This document shows positions 9,401 through 19,386 of a stretch of DNA of 64,000 nt, piece by piece. The position numbers and the translations under genes are program-made. The stretch spans positions 124,001 to 188,000 of the forward strand of contig JRUP01000008.1 in the NCBI GenBank assembly GCA_000773965.1, given 5' to 3'. The notes below the pieces were generated by a model. That model did no database searches. It was not told the origin of the DNA and saw only the letters and a list, made by a program, of their open reading frames with translations. The DNA comes from Enterobacter cancerogenus (lineage in GTDB: Bacteria; Pseudomonadota; Gammaproteobacteria; Enterobacterales; Enterobacteriaceae). Position 1 is the stretch's first letter. Every line of letters begins with the position of its first letter.

Positions 9401-9816
9401 CGCGACGCATCTCTGTCACGCAGAAAACAGCAGGCGCGCAGTGAGCGCCATGCATAGGGCGGCAGGTTATCCATCATCAACCACAGCCGCCAGCGCGTGC
9501 CCTGCTGGTTTTGCAACGTTAACAATACGCCGAAAGGCAACCAATCTGCCTGCCGCGCTAATTGCCAGCGCTTTCCATGCCAATGCCAGTCACCCTGTTC
9601 ATCCAGCCCTAAGCGACCGGTGCGCTGCCTGAGCCGACGCTCATTGCGCCCGCACTCCAGCAGCATCAGAATCAGCAGCGGGGCTTTGCCCCACGCCCAG
9701 CCCTCGGGCCACTCAAGACTCAACAGCCAAACGTTGAACAGCACATACAGCGTCACGTTAAGCGCCCGAGCGCTGCGTGACGGCTGCACATCACATTGGA
9801 ACCGGTCCGCGTTCAC
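9397..9816 (-). CDS. cptA: CptA/YgfX family inner-membrane protein
   Basis: 139 residues, probably starting at GTG 9816 inside the end of sdhE (26-base overlap). The N-terminal third contains two hydrophobic segments ([30 protein letters not shown]), and the rest is basic and soluble. In E. coli this protein was described as a toxin acting on the cytoskeleton and as the partner of SdhE. The overlap with sdhE implies translational coupling. Sequence divergence in this family is high; the call rests on length, two membrane segments, the [12 protein letters not shown] region and position next to sdhE. The start codon is uncertain by a few residues. Confidence 0.85.
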   Translation of the reverse strand: MNADRFQCDVQPSRSARALNVTLYVLFNVWLLSLEWPEGWAWGKAPLLILMLLECGRNERRLRQRTGRLGLDEQGDWHWHGKRWQLARQADWLPFGVLLTLQNQQGTRWRLWLMMDNLPPYAWRSLRACCFLRDRDASR

Positions 9817-10057
9817 GGTTGCGTTGCTGAATCAGTTGCACCATGCGCTTGAACTCTGGATCAGCGGGCTCGCCGTGGTTCATCAACCAGTTAAACAGGT
9901 CAGGATCGTCACTCTTGAGCAGGGCGATAAACACCTTCTTATCGGTGTCAGTGAGCGAGTCATATTCGTATTTGAAGAACGGCATGATGGAGACATCCAG
10001 CTCCAGCATGCCGCGACGGCACGCCCACTGAACGCGAGCTTTATCATGAATTTCCAT
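9791..10057 (-). CDS. sdhE: FAD assembly factor SdhE
   Basis: 88 residues from ATG 10057 ([21 protein letters not shown]), the E. coli length; an ATG five codons upstream is less likely. SdhE helps attach FAD covalently to succinate dehydrogenase and fumarate reductase flavoprotein subunits. The family hallmark RRGMLELD, the [10 protein letters not shown] and [17 protein letters not shown] segments and the terminal RNRERGPV are all present. First gene of the sdhE-cptA pair, divergent from ygfZ, another gene linked to cofactor maintenance. Confidence 0.97.
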   Translation of the reverse strand: MEIHDKARVQWACRRGMLELDVSIMPFFKYEYDSLTDTDKKVFIALLKSDDPDLFNWLMNHGEPADPEFKRMVQLIQQRNRERGPVPM

Positions 10058-10275
10058 GTGTCTTTTTTCCATGGCTGAAAACAGTGGCGCTCAGTGTACC
10101 TGCTTTTTTCTCTGCCTGCAGGCGCAGCGCTGAATGCTGCGTGATATTGCGCACAACAGTTCTACCCATTGCAGGGTTATCACGCGATTTGTGCGCCAGA
10201 TGAGGTAAACAGGTTGCAAAGCAGCACTGCTCTTTTAACATTGGAAGCAATATTGTTATTAATCAGGACGCACCC

Positions 10276-11259
10276 ATGCCGATTTTCACCCTTCCGCCAC
10301 GCCAGCCTGCTGCGGCCTCACGCCTGCCATTAACCCTGATCTCCCTCGACGAGTGGGCGCTGGTGTCGGTGCAGGGCAAAGACAGTACGTCATATCTGCA
10401 AGGCCAGGTCACTTTAGATGTTGCTGCAATGGACGCCACCCAGCATCGTCCGGCAGCCCATTGTGATGCCAAAGGTAAAATGTGGAGTAACCTGCGTCTG
10501 TTTCATCGCGGCGAAGGTTACGCCTACATCGTCCGCCGCAATCTGCGTGAGCAGCAACTTAACGAACTGAAGAAATATGCGGTGTTCGCCAAAGTCACCA
10601 TCGCTGCCGATGATGATGCAGTGCTGCTGGGTGTGGCCGGTTTTCAGGCACGCACGGCACTGGCTGATGTGTTTGCCACCCTGCCGGATGCAGAAACACC
10701 GGTGGTACAACAAGGCGAGAGCACGCTATTGTGGTTTGAACACCCCGCCGAACGTTTCCTGCTGGTGACCACGCTGGCTCAGGCAGAAACGTTGAAAGAG
10801 AAGTTAGCCGGTGCTGCACAGTTCAATGACAGCACGCAGTGGCTGGCGCTGGATATTGAAGCGGGCATTCCGGTGATTGAAACCGCCACCAGCGCGCAGT
10901 TGATTCCGCAGGCAACCAACCTGCAGGCACTGGATGCGATTAGCTTTAAGAAAGGCTGTTACACCGGTCAGGAGATGGTGGCGCGAGCTAAATTCCGCGG
11001 GGCCAACAAGCGTGCGCTTTACTGGCTGGCGGGTAGCGCCAGCAAAGTACCGCAGGCTGACGGTTCGATGGAGCTGCAAATGGGCGACAAATGGCGTCGT
11101 ACCGGCACCGTATTGAGCAGTGTGCAGCTGGATGACGGTAGCGTGTGGGTGCAGGTGGTGATGAACAACGATCTGGAGCCGGACAGTGTGCTGCGCGTGG
11201 AAGGTGATGAAGGCGGGAAACTGACGATTCAGCCACTGCCGTATTCATTGGTCGATTGA
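10276..11259 (+). CDS. ygfZ: Folate-dependent tRNA-modification / Fe-S maintenance protein YgfZ
   Basis: 327 residues. YgfZ supports Fe-S enzymes such as MiaB through a folate-dependent step; its fold resembles the GcvT aminomethyltransferase. The diagnostic motif [12 protein letters not shown] lies around residues 225-236, with the conserved functional Cys. The N-terminal [16 protein letters not shown] segment is also typical. The start ATG follows a short leader after the divergent sdhE promoter. Downstream are two hairpins (11270-11291 and 11317-11340). Not to be confused with gcvT, which occurs separately at 16.5-17.6 kb. Confidence 0.97.
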   Translation: MPIFTLPPRQPAAASRLPLTLISLDEWALVSVQGKDSTSYLQGQVTLDVAAMDATQHRPAAHCDAKGKMWSNLRLFHRGEGYAYIVRRNLREQQLNELKKYAVFAKVTIAADDDAVLLGVAGFQARTALADVFATLPDAETPVVQQGESTLLWFEHPAERFLLVTTLAQAETLKEKLAGAAQFNDSTQWLALDIEAGIPVIETATSAQLIPQATNLQALDAISFKKGCYTGQEMVARAKFRGANKRALYWLAGSASKVPQADGSMELQMGDKWRRTGTVLSSVQLDDGSVWVQVVMNNDLEPDSVLRVEGDEGGKLTIQPLPYSLVD

Positions 11260-11269
11260 TTTGCATTCC

Positions 11270-11291
11270 AGGTGCGCATGAATGCGCACCT
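11270..11291 (+). terminator. Hairpin after ygfZ, probable weak terminator
   Basis: Perfect 10-bp inverted repeat (AGGTGCGCAT, 2-base loop, then its complement), 10 bases after the ygfZ stop. It is followed by TAAGTAAC rather than a clean T run, so termination may be partial. Confidence 0.55.
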
Positions 11292-11316
11292 TAAGTAACC
11301 TCGCATGTTTCCCCGT

Positions 11317-11340
11317 AAGGTCGCCATTTATGGTGACTTT
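11317..11340 (+). repeat. GGTCGCCAT-type hairpin, copy 1 (after ygfZ)
   Basis: Two 11-base arms (AAGGTCGCCAT and ATGGTGACTTT) around TT. In the plus-strand RNA all 11 positions pair, two as G-U. The same hairpin with other wobble positions recurs after mscS (33467-33490), and related forms follow tktA and lysS. A second small inverted repeat (GTGACTTT ... AAAGTCAC, 11333-11352) overlaps it. Confidence 0.6.
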
Positions 11341-11392
11341 GTCGAAAGTCACACCCGGTGATGGCACTTTTTATATCAACCGCTCAGTAAGA

Positions 11393-12046
11393 TCAGGCGA
11401 CATAAAAATAGATCGCGCAGAAGTGCAACACGCTGCCACCCAGCACAAAGCCGTGCCAGATGGCGTGGTTGTAGGGAATACGCCGTGAGACATAGAAAAT
11501 CACCCCCAGCGAATAGACAATCCCGCCCGCAGCCAGCAACCACACACCTCCGGCTGACAGCCTGGTCGCCAGCTGATAAATCACCACCAGCGACAGCCAG
11601 CCCATGCTGAGATAAGTGATCAGTGACAGTACTTTGAAACGGTGCGCAATGGTCAGTTTGAAGATGATGCCTGCCAGCGCCAGACTCCAGATCACCACCA
11701 TCAACCCTTGCGCCAGCGGTGATTTCAGTCCCACCAGCAGGAAAGGGGTATAGGTGCCCGCGATCAGTAAATAGATGGCGCAGTGGTCAAATTTCTTCAG
11801 CCAATATTTCGCTTTCTGATGTGGAATGGCGTGATAGAGCGTTGAGGCGAGGAACAGCAAAATCATGCTGCCGCCATACAGGCTGTAGCTGGTAATCGCG
11901 ATGGTGTCGGCTCGCATTTCAACCGCTTGTGTTAACAGCAACACCAAACCAACGATGCCGAAAATGCAGCCGATTCCGTGGCTAATGCTGTTGGCGATCT
12001 CTTCGGCTAGCGAGTAGCCCTGAGCAAGTATACGATTCTGTGCCAT
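11393..12046 (-). CDS. trhA: TrhA / hemolysin III family membrane protein
   Basis: 217 residues, E. coli YqfA type. Seven hydrophobic helices fill most of the protein. Family signatures are [19 protein letters not shown] near the N-terminus, STLYHAIPH in helix 2-3, [18 protein letters not shown], and the last-helix [19 protein letters not shown]. The conserved His/Asp/Ser residues resemble those of PAQR-type zinc hydrolases. The E. coli protein was linked to membrane-energetics homeostasis; the older hemolysin name is not informative. It stands alone between ygfZ (convergent) and ygfF (upstream on the same strand, 177-base gap). Confidence 0.92.
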   Translation of the reverse strand: MAQNRILAQGYSLAEEIANSISHGIGCIFGIVGLVLLLTQAVEMRADTIAITSYSLYGGSMILLFLASTLYHAIPHQKAKYWLKKFDHCAIYLLIAGTYTPFLLVGLKSPLAQGLMVVIWSLALAGIIFKLTIAHRFKVLSLITYLSMGWLSLVVIYQLATRLSAGGVWLLAAGGIVYSLGVIFYVSRRIPYNHAIWHGFVLGGSVLHFCAIYFYVA

Positions 12047-12223
12047 GCGCTAACGTCCTGGAAAAAGGGTTAAGAACTGTGTTTTTTATCAACATCAGGG
12101 TAACCGGGAAAAATTTCAGAGTACACATGTACGCTAAAATAATTCTATGACAGGCGTGTGACAAATGGCCGATGGCAGCGCCGTTGATCACGCTGCCTCA
12201 CTGTCGGATAGTCAATCAGAAGA

Positions 12224-12967
12224 TTAGCGGCCACCTGCCGCATCAATAAAGGTGCCGGTGACGTACGAAGCGGCATCGCTTGCCAGCCAGATGATAGCTG
12301 CGGCGATCTCTTCGGCCTGACCGCCGCGCTGCATCGGTAGTGAGCTGGCAACACGATCAACTCTGCCTGGTTCCCCCCCATCCGCGTGCATCTCGGTATA
12401 GATTAAGCCCGGCCGCACGCTATTGACGCGAATGCCCTGCGCCGCCACTTCCAGTGATAAGCCTTTGGTCAGGGTATCCATAGCCCCTTTTGACGCCGCG
12501 TAATCAACATACTCGCCTGGTGCACCGAGACGCGCTGCCGCTGAGGAGACATTGATGATCGAACCGCCTTGCCCGCCGTGTGTGTTACTCATGCGCTTGA
12601 CTGCTTCACGACAGCAGATAAAGGTGCCAGTAACGTTGGTGGCGAACACGCGCTGAATACGTTCTGCATCGAGATCTTCTACGCGGCACTGCGTGAACAA
12701 AATCCCGGCATTATTGACCAGCACGCTTAGGTTGCCTGCCTGCTGATCAAGCTGTTGGAACATGCGCACGACCTGAGCTTCATCGGCGATATCCGCCTGC
12801 ACGGCAAAGGCGCTGCCGCCCTGTGCTTCGATCTCAGTCACGACCTGCTGAGCTTCAGTGGCGCGCTTACGATAGTTAACCGCAACACGATAACCCGCCT
12901 GCGCCAGCATCAAGGCTGTTGCGCGTCCAATGCCACGGCTACCGCCGGTGACTAATGCCAAATCCAT
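12224..12967 (-). CDS. ygfF: SDR-family NAD(P) oxidoreductase YgfF
   Basis: 247 residues. Rossmann-fold short-chain dehydrogenase: cofactor loop GGSRGIGRATALML (residues 8-21), NNAG at about 89-92, the catalytic Ser in INVSSAAARLG, and the YxxxK pair in YVDYAASKGAMDT; the C-terminus GTFIDAAGGR is also typical. E. coli YgfF lies at the same place and has the same length; its physiological substrate is not known to me (annotated as a putative sugar or alcohol dehydrogenase). It follows the terminator of the gcv operon, so it should have its own promoter in the short region before 12985. Confidence 0.9.
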   Translation of the reverse strand: MDLALVTGGSRGIGRATALMLAQAGYRVAVNYRKRATEAQQVVTEIEAQGGSAFAVQADIADEAQVVRMFQQLDQQAGNLSVLVNNAGILFTQCRVEDLDAERIQRVFATNVTGTFICCREAVKRMSNTHGGQGGSIINVSSAAARLGAPGEYVDYAASKGAMDTLTKGLSLEVAAQGIRVNSVRPGLIYTEMHADGGEPGRVDRVASSLPMQRGGQAEEIAAAIIWLASDAASYVTGTFIDAAGGR

Positions 12968-12984
12968 GTTGCCTCCAAAATAGA

Positions 12985-13007
12985 AAAAGGGCCGATTTCT
13001 CGGCCCT
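12985..13007 (-). terminator. Terminator at the end of the gcvTHP unit
   Basis: 7-bp GC stem GGGCCGA / TCGGCCC (12990-13007) with loop TTTC, followed in the minus direction by five T (12985-12989). It lies between gcvP and ygfF. Confidence 0.85.
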
Positions 13008-13115
13008 CAGAATAGGGATCAAAATGTGTTTAGCCAAAATAATTTGAGTTGCACAAGGCAGCAGGCCCCACCCTTCCCTCAAGCCCATATAAGTCCGTGA
13101 GCGAGGTGAATGAGT

Positions 13116-13135
13116 GCCGCCAATACAACGGCGGC
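13116..13135 (-). other. GC hairpin just after gcvP
   Basis: GCCGCC (13116-13121) pairs with GGCGGC (13130-13135) around an 8-base loop, 20 bases after the gcvP stop. No T run follows, so it may protect the 3' end rather than terminate. The wider 13036-13135 stretch resembles an enterobacterial intergenic repeat (see findings). Confidence 0.45.
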
Positions 13136-13154
13136 CCTGAGCATAACGGCTAAA

Positions 13155-16028
13155 TTATTGGTATTCGCTCATTGGAACACAGGAGCAGAACACGTTGCGG
13201 TCACCAAACACATCATCCAGGCGCTTAACCGTTGGCCAGTACTTGTTGGCGCTACCAGCCGGGAACACTGCCAGTTCGCGGGTGTACGGATGCGCCCACT
13301 CGCCAACGATCTCCATCTGAGTATGAGGTGAATTTACCAGTGGATTATCCTCGGCTGGCCATTCGCCATCAGCGACGCGGTCGATCTCCATGCGGATGGA
13401 GAGCATTGCATCGATAAAGCGATCCAGCTCGATTTTGCTCTCTGATTCCGTTGGCTCAACCATCAGTGTTCCGGCCACCGGGAAGGACATGGTTGGCGCG
13501 TGGAAGCCGTAATCGATCAGACGTTTGGCAATATCCAGCTCGCTGATACCGGTCTGTTCTTTCAGCGGACGAATATCGAGAATACATTCGTGCGCCACAC
13601 GGCCATCGCGACCGGCATACAGGATCGGATAAGCAGATTGCAGACGGCTGGCAATGTAGTTGGCATTCAGAATGGCTACCGAACTCGCCTGCTTCAGACC
13701 TTCCGCGCCCATCATACGGATATACATCCAGCTGATTGGCAGAATCGAGGCACTACCGAATGGTGCGGCAGAGACTGCGCCTTGCTGCGTCAGCACACCA
13801 TCAATTTGCACCACGCTGTGACCCGGTACAAACGGAGCCAGATGCGCTTTCACGCCGATTGGGCCCATGCCTGGACCGCCACCGCCGTGCGGAATGCAGA
13901 AGGTTTTATGCAGGTTAAGGTGCGAGACATCTGCGCCGATGTAACCTGGCGTGGTGATGCCCACCTGGGCGTTCATGTTGGCGCCATCCAGGTAAACCTG
14001 ACCGCCATACTGATGCACGATCTGGCACACTTCACGAATGGTTTCTTCGTACACGCCGTGGGTTGAAGGATAGGTCACCATGATGCAAGACAGCTCATCG
14101 CCAACCTGGGCGGCTTTCTCACGCAGATCGCCGAGGTCGATGTTGCCTTGTTTATCACAGGCCACCACCACCACTGCCATGCCCGCCATCTGTGCGGAAG
14201 CCGGGTTAGTACCGTGCGCAGAACTTGGGATCAGGCAGACATTACGTCCACCTTCGTTGCGGCTCTCGTGATAACGACGAATCGCCAGCAGACCAGCATA
14301 TTCACCCTGCGCACCGGAGTTTGGCTGCATGCAGAGTGCATCGTAACCGGTGAGCTGCACCAGCCACTGTGACAGCTGGCCAATCATCTGCAGATAGCCT
14401 GAAGCCTGTTCCGCCGGGCAGAATGGATGCAGTTCAGCAAACTCTGGCCAGGTGATCGGAATCATTTCGGCTGCAGCGTTGAGTTTCATGGTGCACGAAC
14501 CGAGCGGGATCATCGCCTGGTTCAGCGCCAGATCCTTTTTCTCCAGGCTGTGCATGTAACGCATCATCTCGGTTTCGCTGTGATGACGGTTGAACACCGG
14601 ATGGGTCAGGAATTCGCTTTCACGCGACATGCCTGCCGGGATCGCGCTGTTTTCCGCGGCTACGCTGGTATCCAGAGCATCAATCTCCTGACCGTGCGCA
14701 TCACCCAGCAGAATGGCAAACAGCGTCTGCACATCCTCGCGTGAGGTGGTTTCATCCAGCGTGATACCCACGCCGTTGAGCACGTCACTGCGCAGGTTGA
14801 CGCCAAAGCTCAGCGCGCGATTCAGCACTTCAGCTTTATCGGCGACTTCAACCGTTAAGGTATCGAACCAGCTGTTATGACGCAGTTTCATTCCACCGTT
14901 TTTCAGGCCAGCGGCCAGAATACTGGTCAGACGATGAATGCGTGAGGCGATGCGCTTGAGGCCCGCCGGACCATGATAAACCGCATAAAGGCCGGCGATG
15001 TTCGCCAGCAGCACCTGTGACGTACAGATGTTGGAGTTGGCTTTCTCACGACGGATATGCTGTTCACGCGTTTGCATCGCCATGCGCAGTGCGGTGTTGC
15101 CTGCGGCATCACGTGAAACACCGATGATACGACCCGGCATTGAACGTTTGTGCTCATCGCGGCTGGCGAAGAACGCAGCGTGTGGACCGCCATAACCCAT
15201 CGGCACACCAAAGCGCTGAGCGGAACCGAAAACGATGTCTGCGCCCTGCTTGCCCGGTGCTTCTAACTGCACCAGCGCCATGAAATCGGCGGCCACGCTC
15301 ACCACCACTTTGCGGCTTTTCAGCTCGGCAATCAGTGCACGGTAGTCATGCACTTCACCGCTGGTGCCCACTTGCTGCAGCAGCACGCCAAACAGGTCAT
15401 CGTGATCCAGCGCTTTGCTGGCGCTGTCGATGATCAGTTCAAAATCGAAGGTTTCAGCACGGGTGCGCACCACATCCAGCGTTTGCGGATGGATGTCTTC
15501 GGCGATAAAGAATTTACCGGCATTTTTCAGTTTGCTGACGCGCTTCGCCATCGCCATTGCTTCGGCTGCCGCTGTGGCTTCATCAAGCAGTGAAGCAGAG
15601 GCGATATCCAGACCGGTTAAGTCCAGCGTCAGGGTCTGGAAGTTCAGCAGCGCTTCAAGGCGGCCCTGCGATACTTCTGGCTGATACGGGGTGTACGCCG
15701 TGTACCAGCCTGGGTTTTCCAGCATGTTACGCAGGATAACCGGTGGGGTGATCACGGCACTGTAGCCCATGCCGATCCAGGATTTGTAGATTTGGTTCTG
15801 ACTGGCAATGGCTTTCAGCTCTGCCAGCGCTTGCTGTTCGGTCGCGGCATCACCGACCGCAGGCGGGCCTGGCAATTGGATGTCGGCAGGCACGATGGCG
15901 CTGATCAGTGATTCCAGAGAGCTGGCACCAATCGCTTCCAGCATGGTGGCCTGCTGCGCGGGTGTAGGACCGATATGGCGCTCAATGAAGGCACCGTTGT
16001 GTTCAAGCTGGCTGAGAGTCTGGGTCAT
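13155..16028 (-). CDS. gcvP: Glycine dehydrogenase (decarboxylating), P protein
   Basis: 957 residues, the size of E. coli GcvP. This PLP enzyme decarboxylates glycine and passes the aminomethyl group to the lipoyl arm of GcvH. The PLP-binding lysine lies in [19 protein letters not shown] near residue 709. The N- and C-terminal halves are related PLP folds; the glycine-rich [12 protein letters not shown] and the acidic tail are also typical. Last gene of gcvT-gcvH-gcvP: the start is 99 bases after gcvH, and that gap contains a terminator-like hairpin (16084-16115), so GcvP may be made at a different level from T and H. Confidence 0.98.
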   Translation of the reverse strand: MTQTLSQLEHNGAFIERHIGPTPAQQATMLEAIGASSLESLISAIVPADIQLPGPPAVGDAATEQQALAELKAIASQNQIYKSWIGMGYSAVITPPVILRNMLENPGWYTAYTPYQPEVSQGRLEALLNFQTLTLDLTGLDIASASLLDEATAAAEAMAMAKRVSKLKNAGKFFIAEDIHPQTLDVVRTRAETFDFELIIDSASKALDHDDLFGVLLQQVGTSGEVHDYRALIAELKSRKVVVSVAADFMALVQLEAPGKQGADIVFGSAQRFGVPMGYGGPHAAFFASRDEHKRSMPGRIIGVSRDAAGNTALRMAMQTREQHIRREKANSNICTSQVLLANIAGLYAVYHGPAGLKRIASRIHRLTSILAAGLKNGGMKLRHNSWFDTLTVEVADKAEVLNRALSFGVNLRSDVLNGVGITLDETTSREDVQTLFAILLGDAHGQEIDALDTSVAAENSAIPAGMSRESEFLTHPVFNRHHSETEMMRYMHSLEKKDLALNQAMIPLGSCTMKLNAAAEMIPITWPEFAELHPFCPAEQASGYLQMIGQLSQWLVQLTGYDALCMQPNSGAQGEYAGLLAIRRYHESRNEGGRNVCLIPSSAHGTNPASAQMAGMAVVVVACDKQGNIDLGDLREKAAQVGDELSCIMVTYPSTHGVYEETIREVCQIVHQYGGQVYLDGANMNAQVGITTPGYIGADVSHLNLHKTFCIPHGGGGPGMGPIGVKAHLAPFVPGHSVVQIDGVLTQQGAVSAAPFGSASILPISWMYIRMMGAEGLKQASSVAILNANYIASRLQSAYPILYAGRDGRVAHECILDIRPLKEQTGISELDIAKRLIDYGFHAPTMSFPVAGTLMVEPTESESKIELDRFIDAMLSIRMEIDRVADGEWPAEDNPLVNSPHTQMEIVGEWAHPYTRELAVFPAGSANKYWPTVKRLDDVFGDRNVFCSCVPMSEYQ

Positions 16029-16083
16029 TTGCAGTAAATCCTGAATCGGGCTGGGTTACAAAAATGGCATTAAATCAGGCAGA

Positions 16084-16115
16084 TAAAAAAGAAGGCGCTG
16101 CAATGCAGCACCTTC
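16084..16115 (-). terminator. Intra-operon terminator-like hairpin between gcvH and gcvP
   Basis: Arms of 11 bases (16091-16101 and 16105-16115) around a 3-base loop; in the minus-strand RNA all pair, one as G-U. Six to seven T follow (16084-16090). By form this is a Rho-independent terminator inside the operon. Confidence 0.75.
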
Positions 16116-16127
16116 GATGACTACCGG

Positions 16128-16514
16128 TTACTCGTCGATAGCGCCTTTATAGGCATCGGCGTCGAGCATCGAATCAAGTTCTGAAACGTCGCTGGCTTTA
16201 ATACGGAATAACCAGCCTGCGGCGTACGGTTCGCTGTTGACCAGCTCCGGTGCGTCGGCCAGCTCTTCGTTCACGGCAACGATTTCACCGCTCAGTGGGG
16301 CATAGATGTCTGAGGCGGCTTTCACCGACTCCGCGACGGCACAGTCATCACCGGCAGCGAAAGTGGCGCCCACATCAGGCAGATCCACAAATACCATATC
16401 GCCCAGCAGTTCCTGCGCGTGTTCGGTGATACCCACGGTGAAGGTGCCATCGGCTTCTTTACGCACCCACTCGTGACTATCGCGGTATTTCAATTCATTA
16501 GGCACATTGCTCAT
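16128..16514 (-). CDS. gcvH: Glycine cleavage H protein (lipoyl carrier)
   Basis: 128 residues from ATG 16514 ([16 protein letters not shown]); an upstream in-frame start overlaps gcvT and is rejected. It carries the lipoyl arm that shuttles the aminomethyl group between P, T and L proteins. The lipoylated Lys is residue 65 in [13 protein letters not shown]. The biotinyl/lipoyl-like beta fold is covered by [20 protein letters not shown] and the closing [11 protein letters not shown]. It lies 19 bases after gcvT. Confidence 0.98.
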   Translation of the reverse strand: MSNVPNELKYRDSHEWVRKEADGTFTVGITEHAQELLGDMVFVDLPDVGATFAAGDDCAVAESVKAASDIYAPLSGEIVAVNEELADAPELVNSEPYAAGWLFRIKASDVSELDSMLDADAYKGAIDE

Positions 16515-16533
16515 CGCCATTTCTCCTGAAAAA

Positions 16534-17631
16534 TTACTGAGCGACCGGTTTACCGGCGCGAACAAAAATCGGTTTGGTGACTTTCACCGGCATTTCACGA
16601 TTGCGGATCTCTACAATCGCTTGCTCACCAATGCCCGCTGGCACACGTGCCAGCGCGATGCTGTAACCCAGCGTCGGGGAGAAGGAACCACTGGTAATAA
16701 TACCCTGCTGTGGCTGACCTTGTTCATCGGTGAAACGTACCGGCAAGCCGTTACGCAACACCCCTTTTTCGGTCATGATCAAACCCACCAGCTTCTCGGT
16801 GCCTTTTTCACGTTGCGCTTCTAACGCCTCGCGGCCGATGAATTCGCGATCGGTCGGTTCCCAGCTCACAGTCCAACCCATGTTGGCCGCCAGCGGTGAA
16901 ACGCCTTCATCCATTTCCTGACCGTAGAGATTCATCCCCGCTTCCAGACGCAGCGTGTCACGCGCACCCAGGCCAGCCGGTTTGACGCCTGCCGCCAGCA
17001 GCTTCTGCCAGAAATCAGCTGCTTCACTGTTCGGCATCGCAATTTCATAGCCAGCTTCACCGGTGTAACCGGTGGTGGCGATGAACAGGTTTTCGCTTTG
17101 CACACCAAAGAACGGTTTCATGCCCGCTACAGCTTCACGCTGCACCGCAGTAAACAACGTCTGTGCTTTCTGCTGCGCCTGCGGGCCTTGTACGGCAATC
17201 AGCGCCAGGTCGTCACGCTCGGTGAGTTCGACGCCAAACGGCTGAGCGTGCTGTTTGATCCACGCCAAATCTTTCTCACGCGTCGCGGAGTTCACCACTA
17301 AGCGGAAAAAGTCTTCGGTCATAAAGTAAACAATCAAATCATCAATGACGCCAGCCGAAGCATTCAGCATGCCGGTGTAGAGGGCTTTGCCGGGTTGCGT
17401 CAGTTTGGCGACATCGTTGGCCAGCAGATAACGCAGGAATTCACGGGTGCGGACACCGTGCAGATCGACGATGGTCATGTGGGAAACATCAAACATACCG
17501 GCATCGTTGCGCACCACATGATGCTCATCCATTTGCGAGCCGTAATGCAGTGGCATCATCCAGCCATGGAAGTCCACCATGCGCGCACCGCATGCCTGAT
17601 GCTGTTCGAATAGAGGCGTTTGCTGAGTCAT
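16534..17631 (-). CDS. gcvT: Aminomethyltransferase, glycine cleavage T protein
   Basis: 365 residues from ATG 17631 ([20 protein letters not shown]); an ATG two codons upstream is possible. Transfers the methylene group from the H-protein arm to tetrahydrofolate, releasing ammonia. Typical segments are [46 protein letters not shown] and the folate-site [18 protein letters not shown]. First gene of the operon, preceded by a 0.5-kb non-coding region where GcvA, Lrp and PurR act in E. coli. Confidence 0.98.
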   Translation of the reverse strand: MTQQTPLFEQHQACGARMVDFHGWMMPLHYGSQMDEHHVVRNDAGMFDVSHMTIVDLHGVRTREFLRYLLANDVAKLTQPGKALYTGMLNASAGVIDDLIVYFMTEDFFRLVVNSATREKDLAWIKQHAQPFGVELTERDDLALIAVQGPQAQQKAQTLFTAVQREAVAGMKPFFGVQSENLFIATTGYTGEAGYEIAMPNSEAADFWQKLLAAGVKPAGLGARDTLRLEAGMNLYGQEMDEGVSPLAANMGWTVSWEPTDREFIGREALEAQREKGTEKLVGLIMTEKGVLRNGLPVRFTDEQGQPQQGIITSGSFSPTLGYSIALARVPAGIGEQAIVEIRNREMPVKVTKPIFVRAGKPVAQ

Positions 17632-18124
17632 AACCATCCTGTGAAAACAAGTGAGTGTGACGCGCCTGCGCCGCCTGTGCAGGCTGACGCAAACGTTCTC
17701 TTTGTGCTGAAGTTACCACCGAACGCGGCGATTAACCATAAGGAAAACGAGGGCGAAACAGTACCACCCTTCAGCACGCATCAAACCCACCCCAGCACAA
17801 TTCACTGCATTTTTGTGATTAACCGCGCATAAAATACAATTAATAACGATAAACACAGCCTGATAATGGAACACACGCCTCAGTACGGGAAATAGGTCCG
17901 GCGAACCCGCGACACCTTCATTAGTTAAAGTAATGCGAATTGGCGAGTAAAATTAGAATAAATCAAACGAGGCGCAATTTGAGTGCAGAGGCGCACCAGA
18001 GCAGTGCATAGGGTGAAAAAGCTATTTAAGATGCGCTTGTCCAAACACAGCCTGCAACGTCCCAGTGCAGACGTAACTGTCATTTTAGGAGCGGCTTTTG
18101 GTATGACGAGACAGTGATTCATGC
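17632..18124 (-). promoter_or_regulatory. Non-coding region upstream of gcvT, probable gcv control region
   Basis: About 490 bases without a credible gene; the two short frames here have no ribosome site or family resemblance, and one runs through the ubiI terminator. In E. coli the equivalent region binds GcvA, Lrp and PurR. Two CTAAT pentamers on the minus strand (17920-17924 and 17952-17956, 32 bases apart) match the short GcvA core. The stretch 17815-17860 is A/T-rich and suitable for a promoter. The assignment of sites is inference. Confidence 0.45.
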
Positions 18125-18154
18125 AAAAAAATGGCGCCTGAATCGGCGCCATTT
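18125..18154 (-). terminator. Terminator of the ubi operon
   Basis: 10-bp stem AAATGGCGCC / GGCGCCATTT (18129-18154) with a 6-base loop, followed in the minus direction by a T run complementary to the A run at 18125-18130. It lies 9 bases after the ubiI stop. Confidence 0.9.
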
Positions 18155-18163
18155 AAAGAGAAT

Positions 18164-19366
18164 TTAACGAATCCAGCTGGGCATATCATTTAGCCCCATG
18201 GCCTGCTTCAGCATCATCGGTTTGACGCCCGGCAATGTGTCAGCCAGTTTCAATCCCACATCACGCAGTAGCTTTTTCGCCGGATGGGTGCCGGCAAACA
18301 GATCACGGAATCCCTGCATGCCAGCCAGCATCATTGCCGCACTGTGCTTGCGGCTGCGCTCATAACGTCGCAGATAAAGGTGCTGCCCGATATCTTTCCC
18401 TTCCTGATGCAGACGACGAATTTCACCGATCAGTTCCGCGGCATCCATGAAGCCAAGGTTAACGCCCTGTCCAGCCAGCGGATGAATGGTGTGCGCGGCA
18501 TCGCCCACCAGTGCCAGGCGGTGCGCGGCAAAGTTACGGGCATAGCGCGCCATCAGTGGGAAGGTTTTGCGCTCGCTTTCAACATGGCACAAGCCGAGGC
18601 GCATATCGAAGGCGACCGACAAATGCTGGTTGAATAATTCTTCTGGCATCGACTGCACGCGGGCCGCTTCCTGCGGTGAGAGCGACCAGACGATAGAGCA
18701 CAGGTGCGGGTCCTGCATAGGCAGGAACGCCAGAATGCCGTCGCCATGGAACACCTGACGCGCAATCGCATCGTGCGGCATATCGGTGCGGATATTGGCG
18801 ACCAGCGCGTGATGATCGTAATCCCAGAAGGTAATCGGGATATCAGCTTTGTCGCGCAGCCACGAGTTTGCCCCATCCGCGGCAATCAGCAGGCGCGCAC
18901 TCATCATGCTGCCGTCCTGCAAAGTGACGAACGCTTCGTTGTCGCCAAAGGCCACCTGCTGCAACTGCGCAGGGGCAAATAAGGTGATGTCGCTACACTG
19001 GCTGGCGCGCTGCCACAGTGCGCTGTGAATCACTTCGTTTTCAATAATATGGCCGAGATGGGATAAGCCTTGCTGCTCATCATCAAAGCTGATGGAACCA
19101 AAGCTGTCTTGATCCCACACTTCCATGCCGTGATAGGCACTGGCGCGCAACGCCAGGATACTGGACCAGACATCCAGCTTTTGCAGCAGACGTTCGCTGG
19201 CAGCATTGATCGCCGAGACGCGAATCGATGCGGCGCTCGCTGGATCAAATTGTGGCTCAGGTGCTTTCTCCAGCACGGCAACGCGCAGGCCGCTGCCCTG
19301 TAATCCGCAGGCGACGGCCAGACCTACCATGCCGCCACCGGCAATAGCCACATCAAATGTTTGCAT
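18164..19366 (-). CDS. ubiI: Ubiquinone C5-hydroxylase UbiI (VisC)
   Basis: 400 residues. FAD monooxygenase of the UbiH/COQ6 family; hydroxylates ring carbon 5 in ubiquinone synthesis. The N-terminal dinucleotide fold is AGGGMVGLAVACGL (residues 9-22), the second FAD motif is ALVGDAAHTIHPLAGQGVNLG, and a central DG-type motif reads LLIAADGANSWLRD. Last gene of pepP-ubiH-ubiI: it starts 20 bases after ubiH and is closed by the hairpin at 18125-18154. Distinguished from UbiH by its position and its GLNDMPSWIR end. Confidence 0.95.
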   Translation of the reverse strand: MQTFDVAIAGGGMVGLAVACGLQGSGLRVAVLEKAPEPQFDPASAASIRVSAINAASERLLQKLDVWSSILALRASAYHGMEVWDQDSFGSISFDDEQQGLSHLGHIIENEVIHSALWQRASQCSDITLFAPAQLQQVAFGDNEAFVTLQDGSMMSARLLIAADGANSWLRDKADIPITFWDYDHHALVANIRTDMPHDAIARQVFHGDGILAFLPMQDPHLCSIVWSLSPQEAARVQSMPEELFNQHLSVAFDMRLGLCHVESERKTFPLMARYARNFAAHRLALVGDAAHTIHPLAGQGVNLGFMDAAELIGEIRRLHQEGKDIGQHLYLRRYERSRKHSAAMMLAGMQGFRDLFAGTHPAKKLLRDVGLKLADTLPGVKPMMLKQAMGLNDMPSWIR

Positions 19367-19386
19367 TGCTGCCCCTTAATTCATGC

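Noticed and set aside
12938..12947. GGCTACCGCC, complement of an RfaH ops-like GGCGGTAG
   Set aside because: Lies inside the coding sequence of ygfF, far from the capsule promoter; chance. No ops/JUMPstart was found near the capsule genes, whose main promoter is beyond 64000.
17620..17832. 70-residue ORF in the gcvT upstream region
   Set aside because: No ribosome site, overlaps the gcvT start on the other strand, and no recognisable family.
17925..18152. 75-residue ORF between gcvT and ubiI
   Set aside because: Its first codons lie in the ubiI terminator hairpin and composition is not protein-like.
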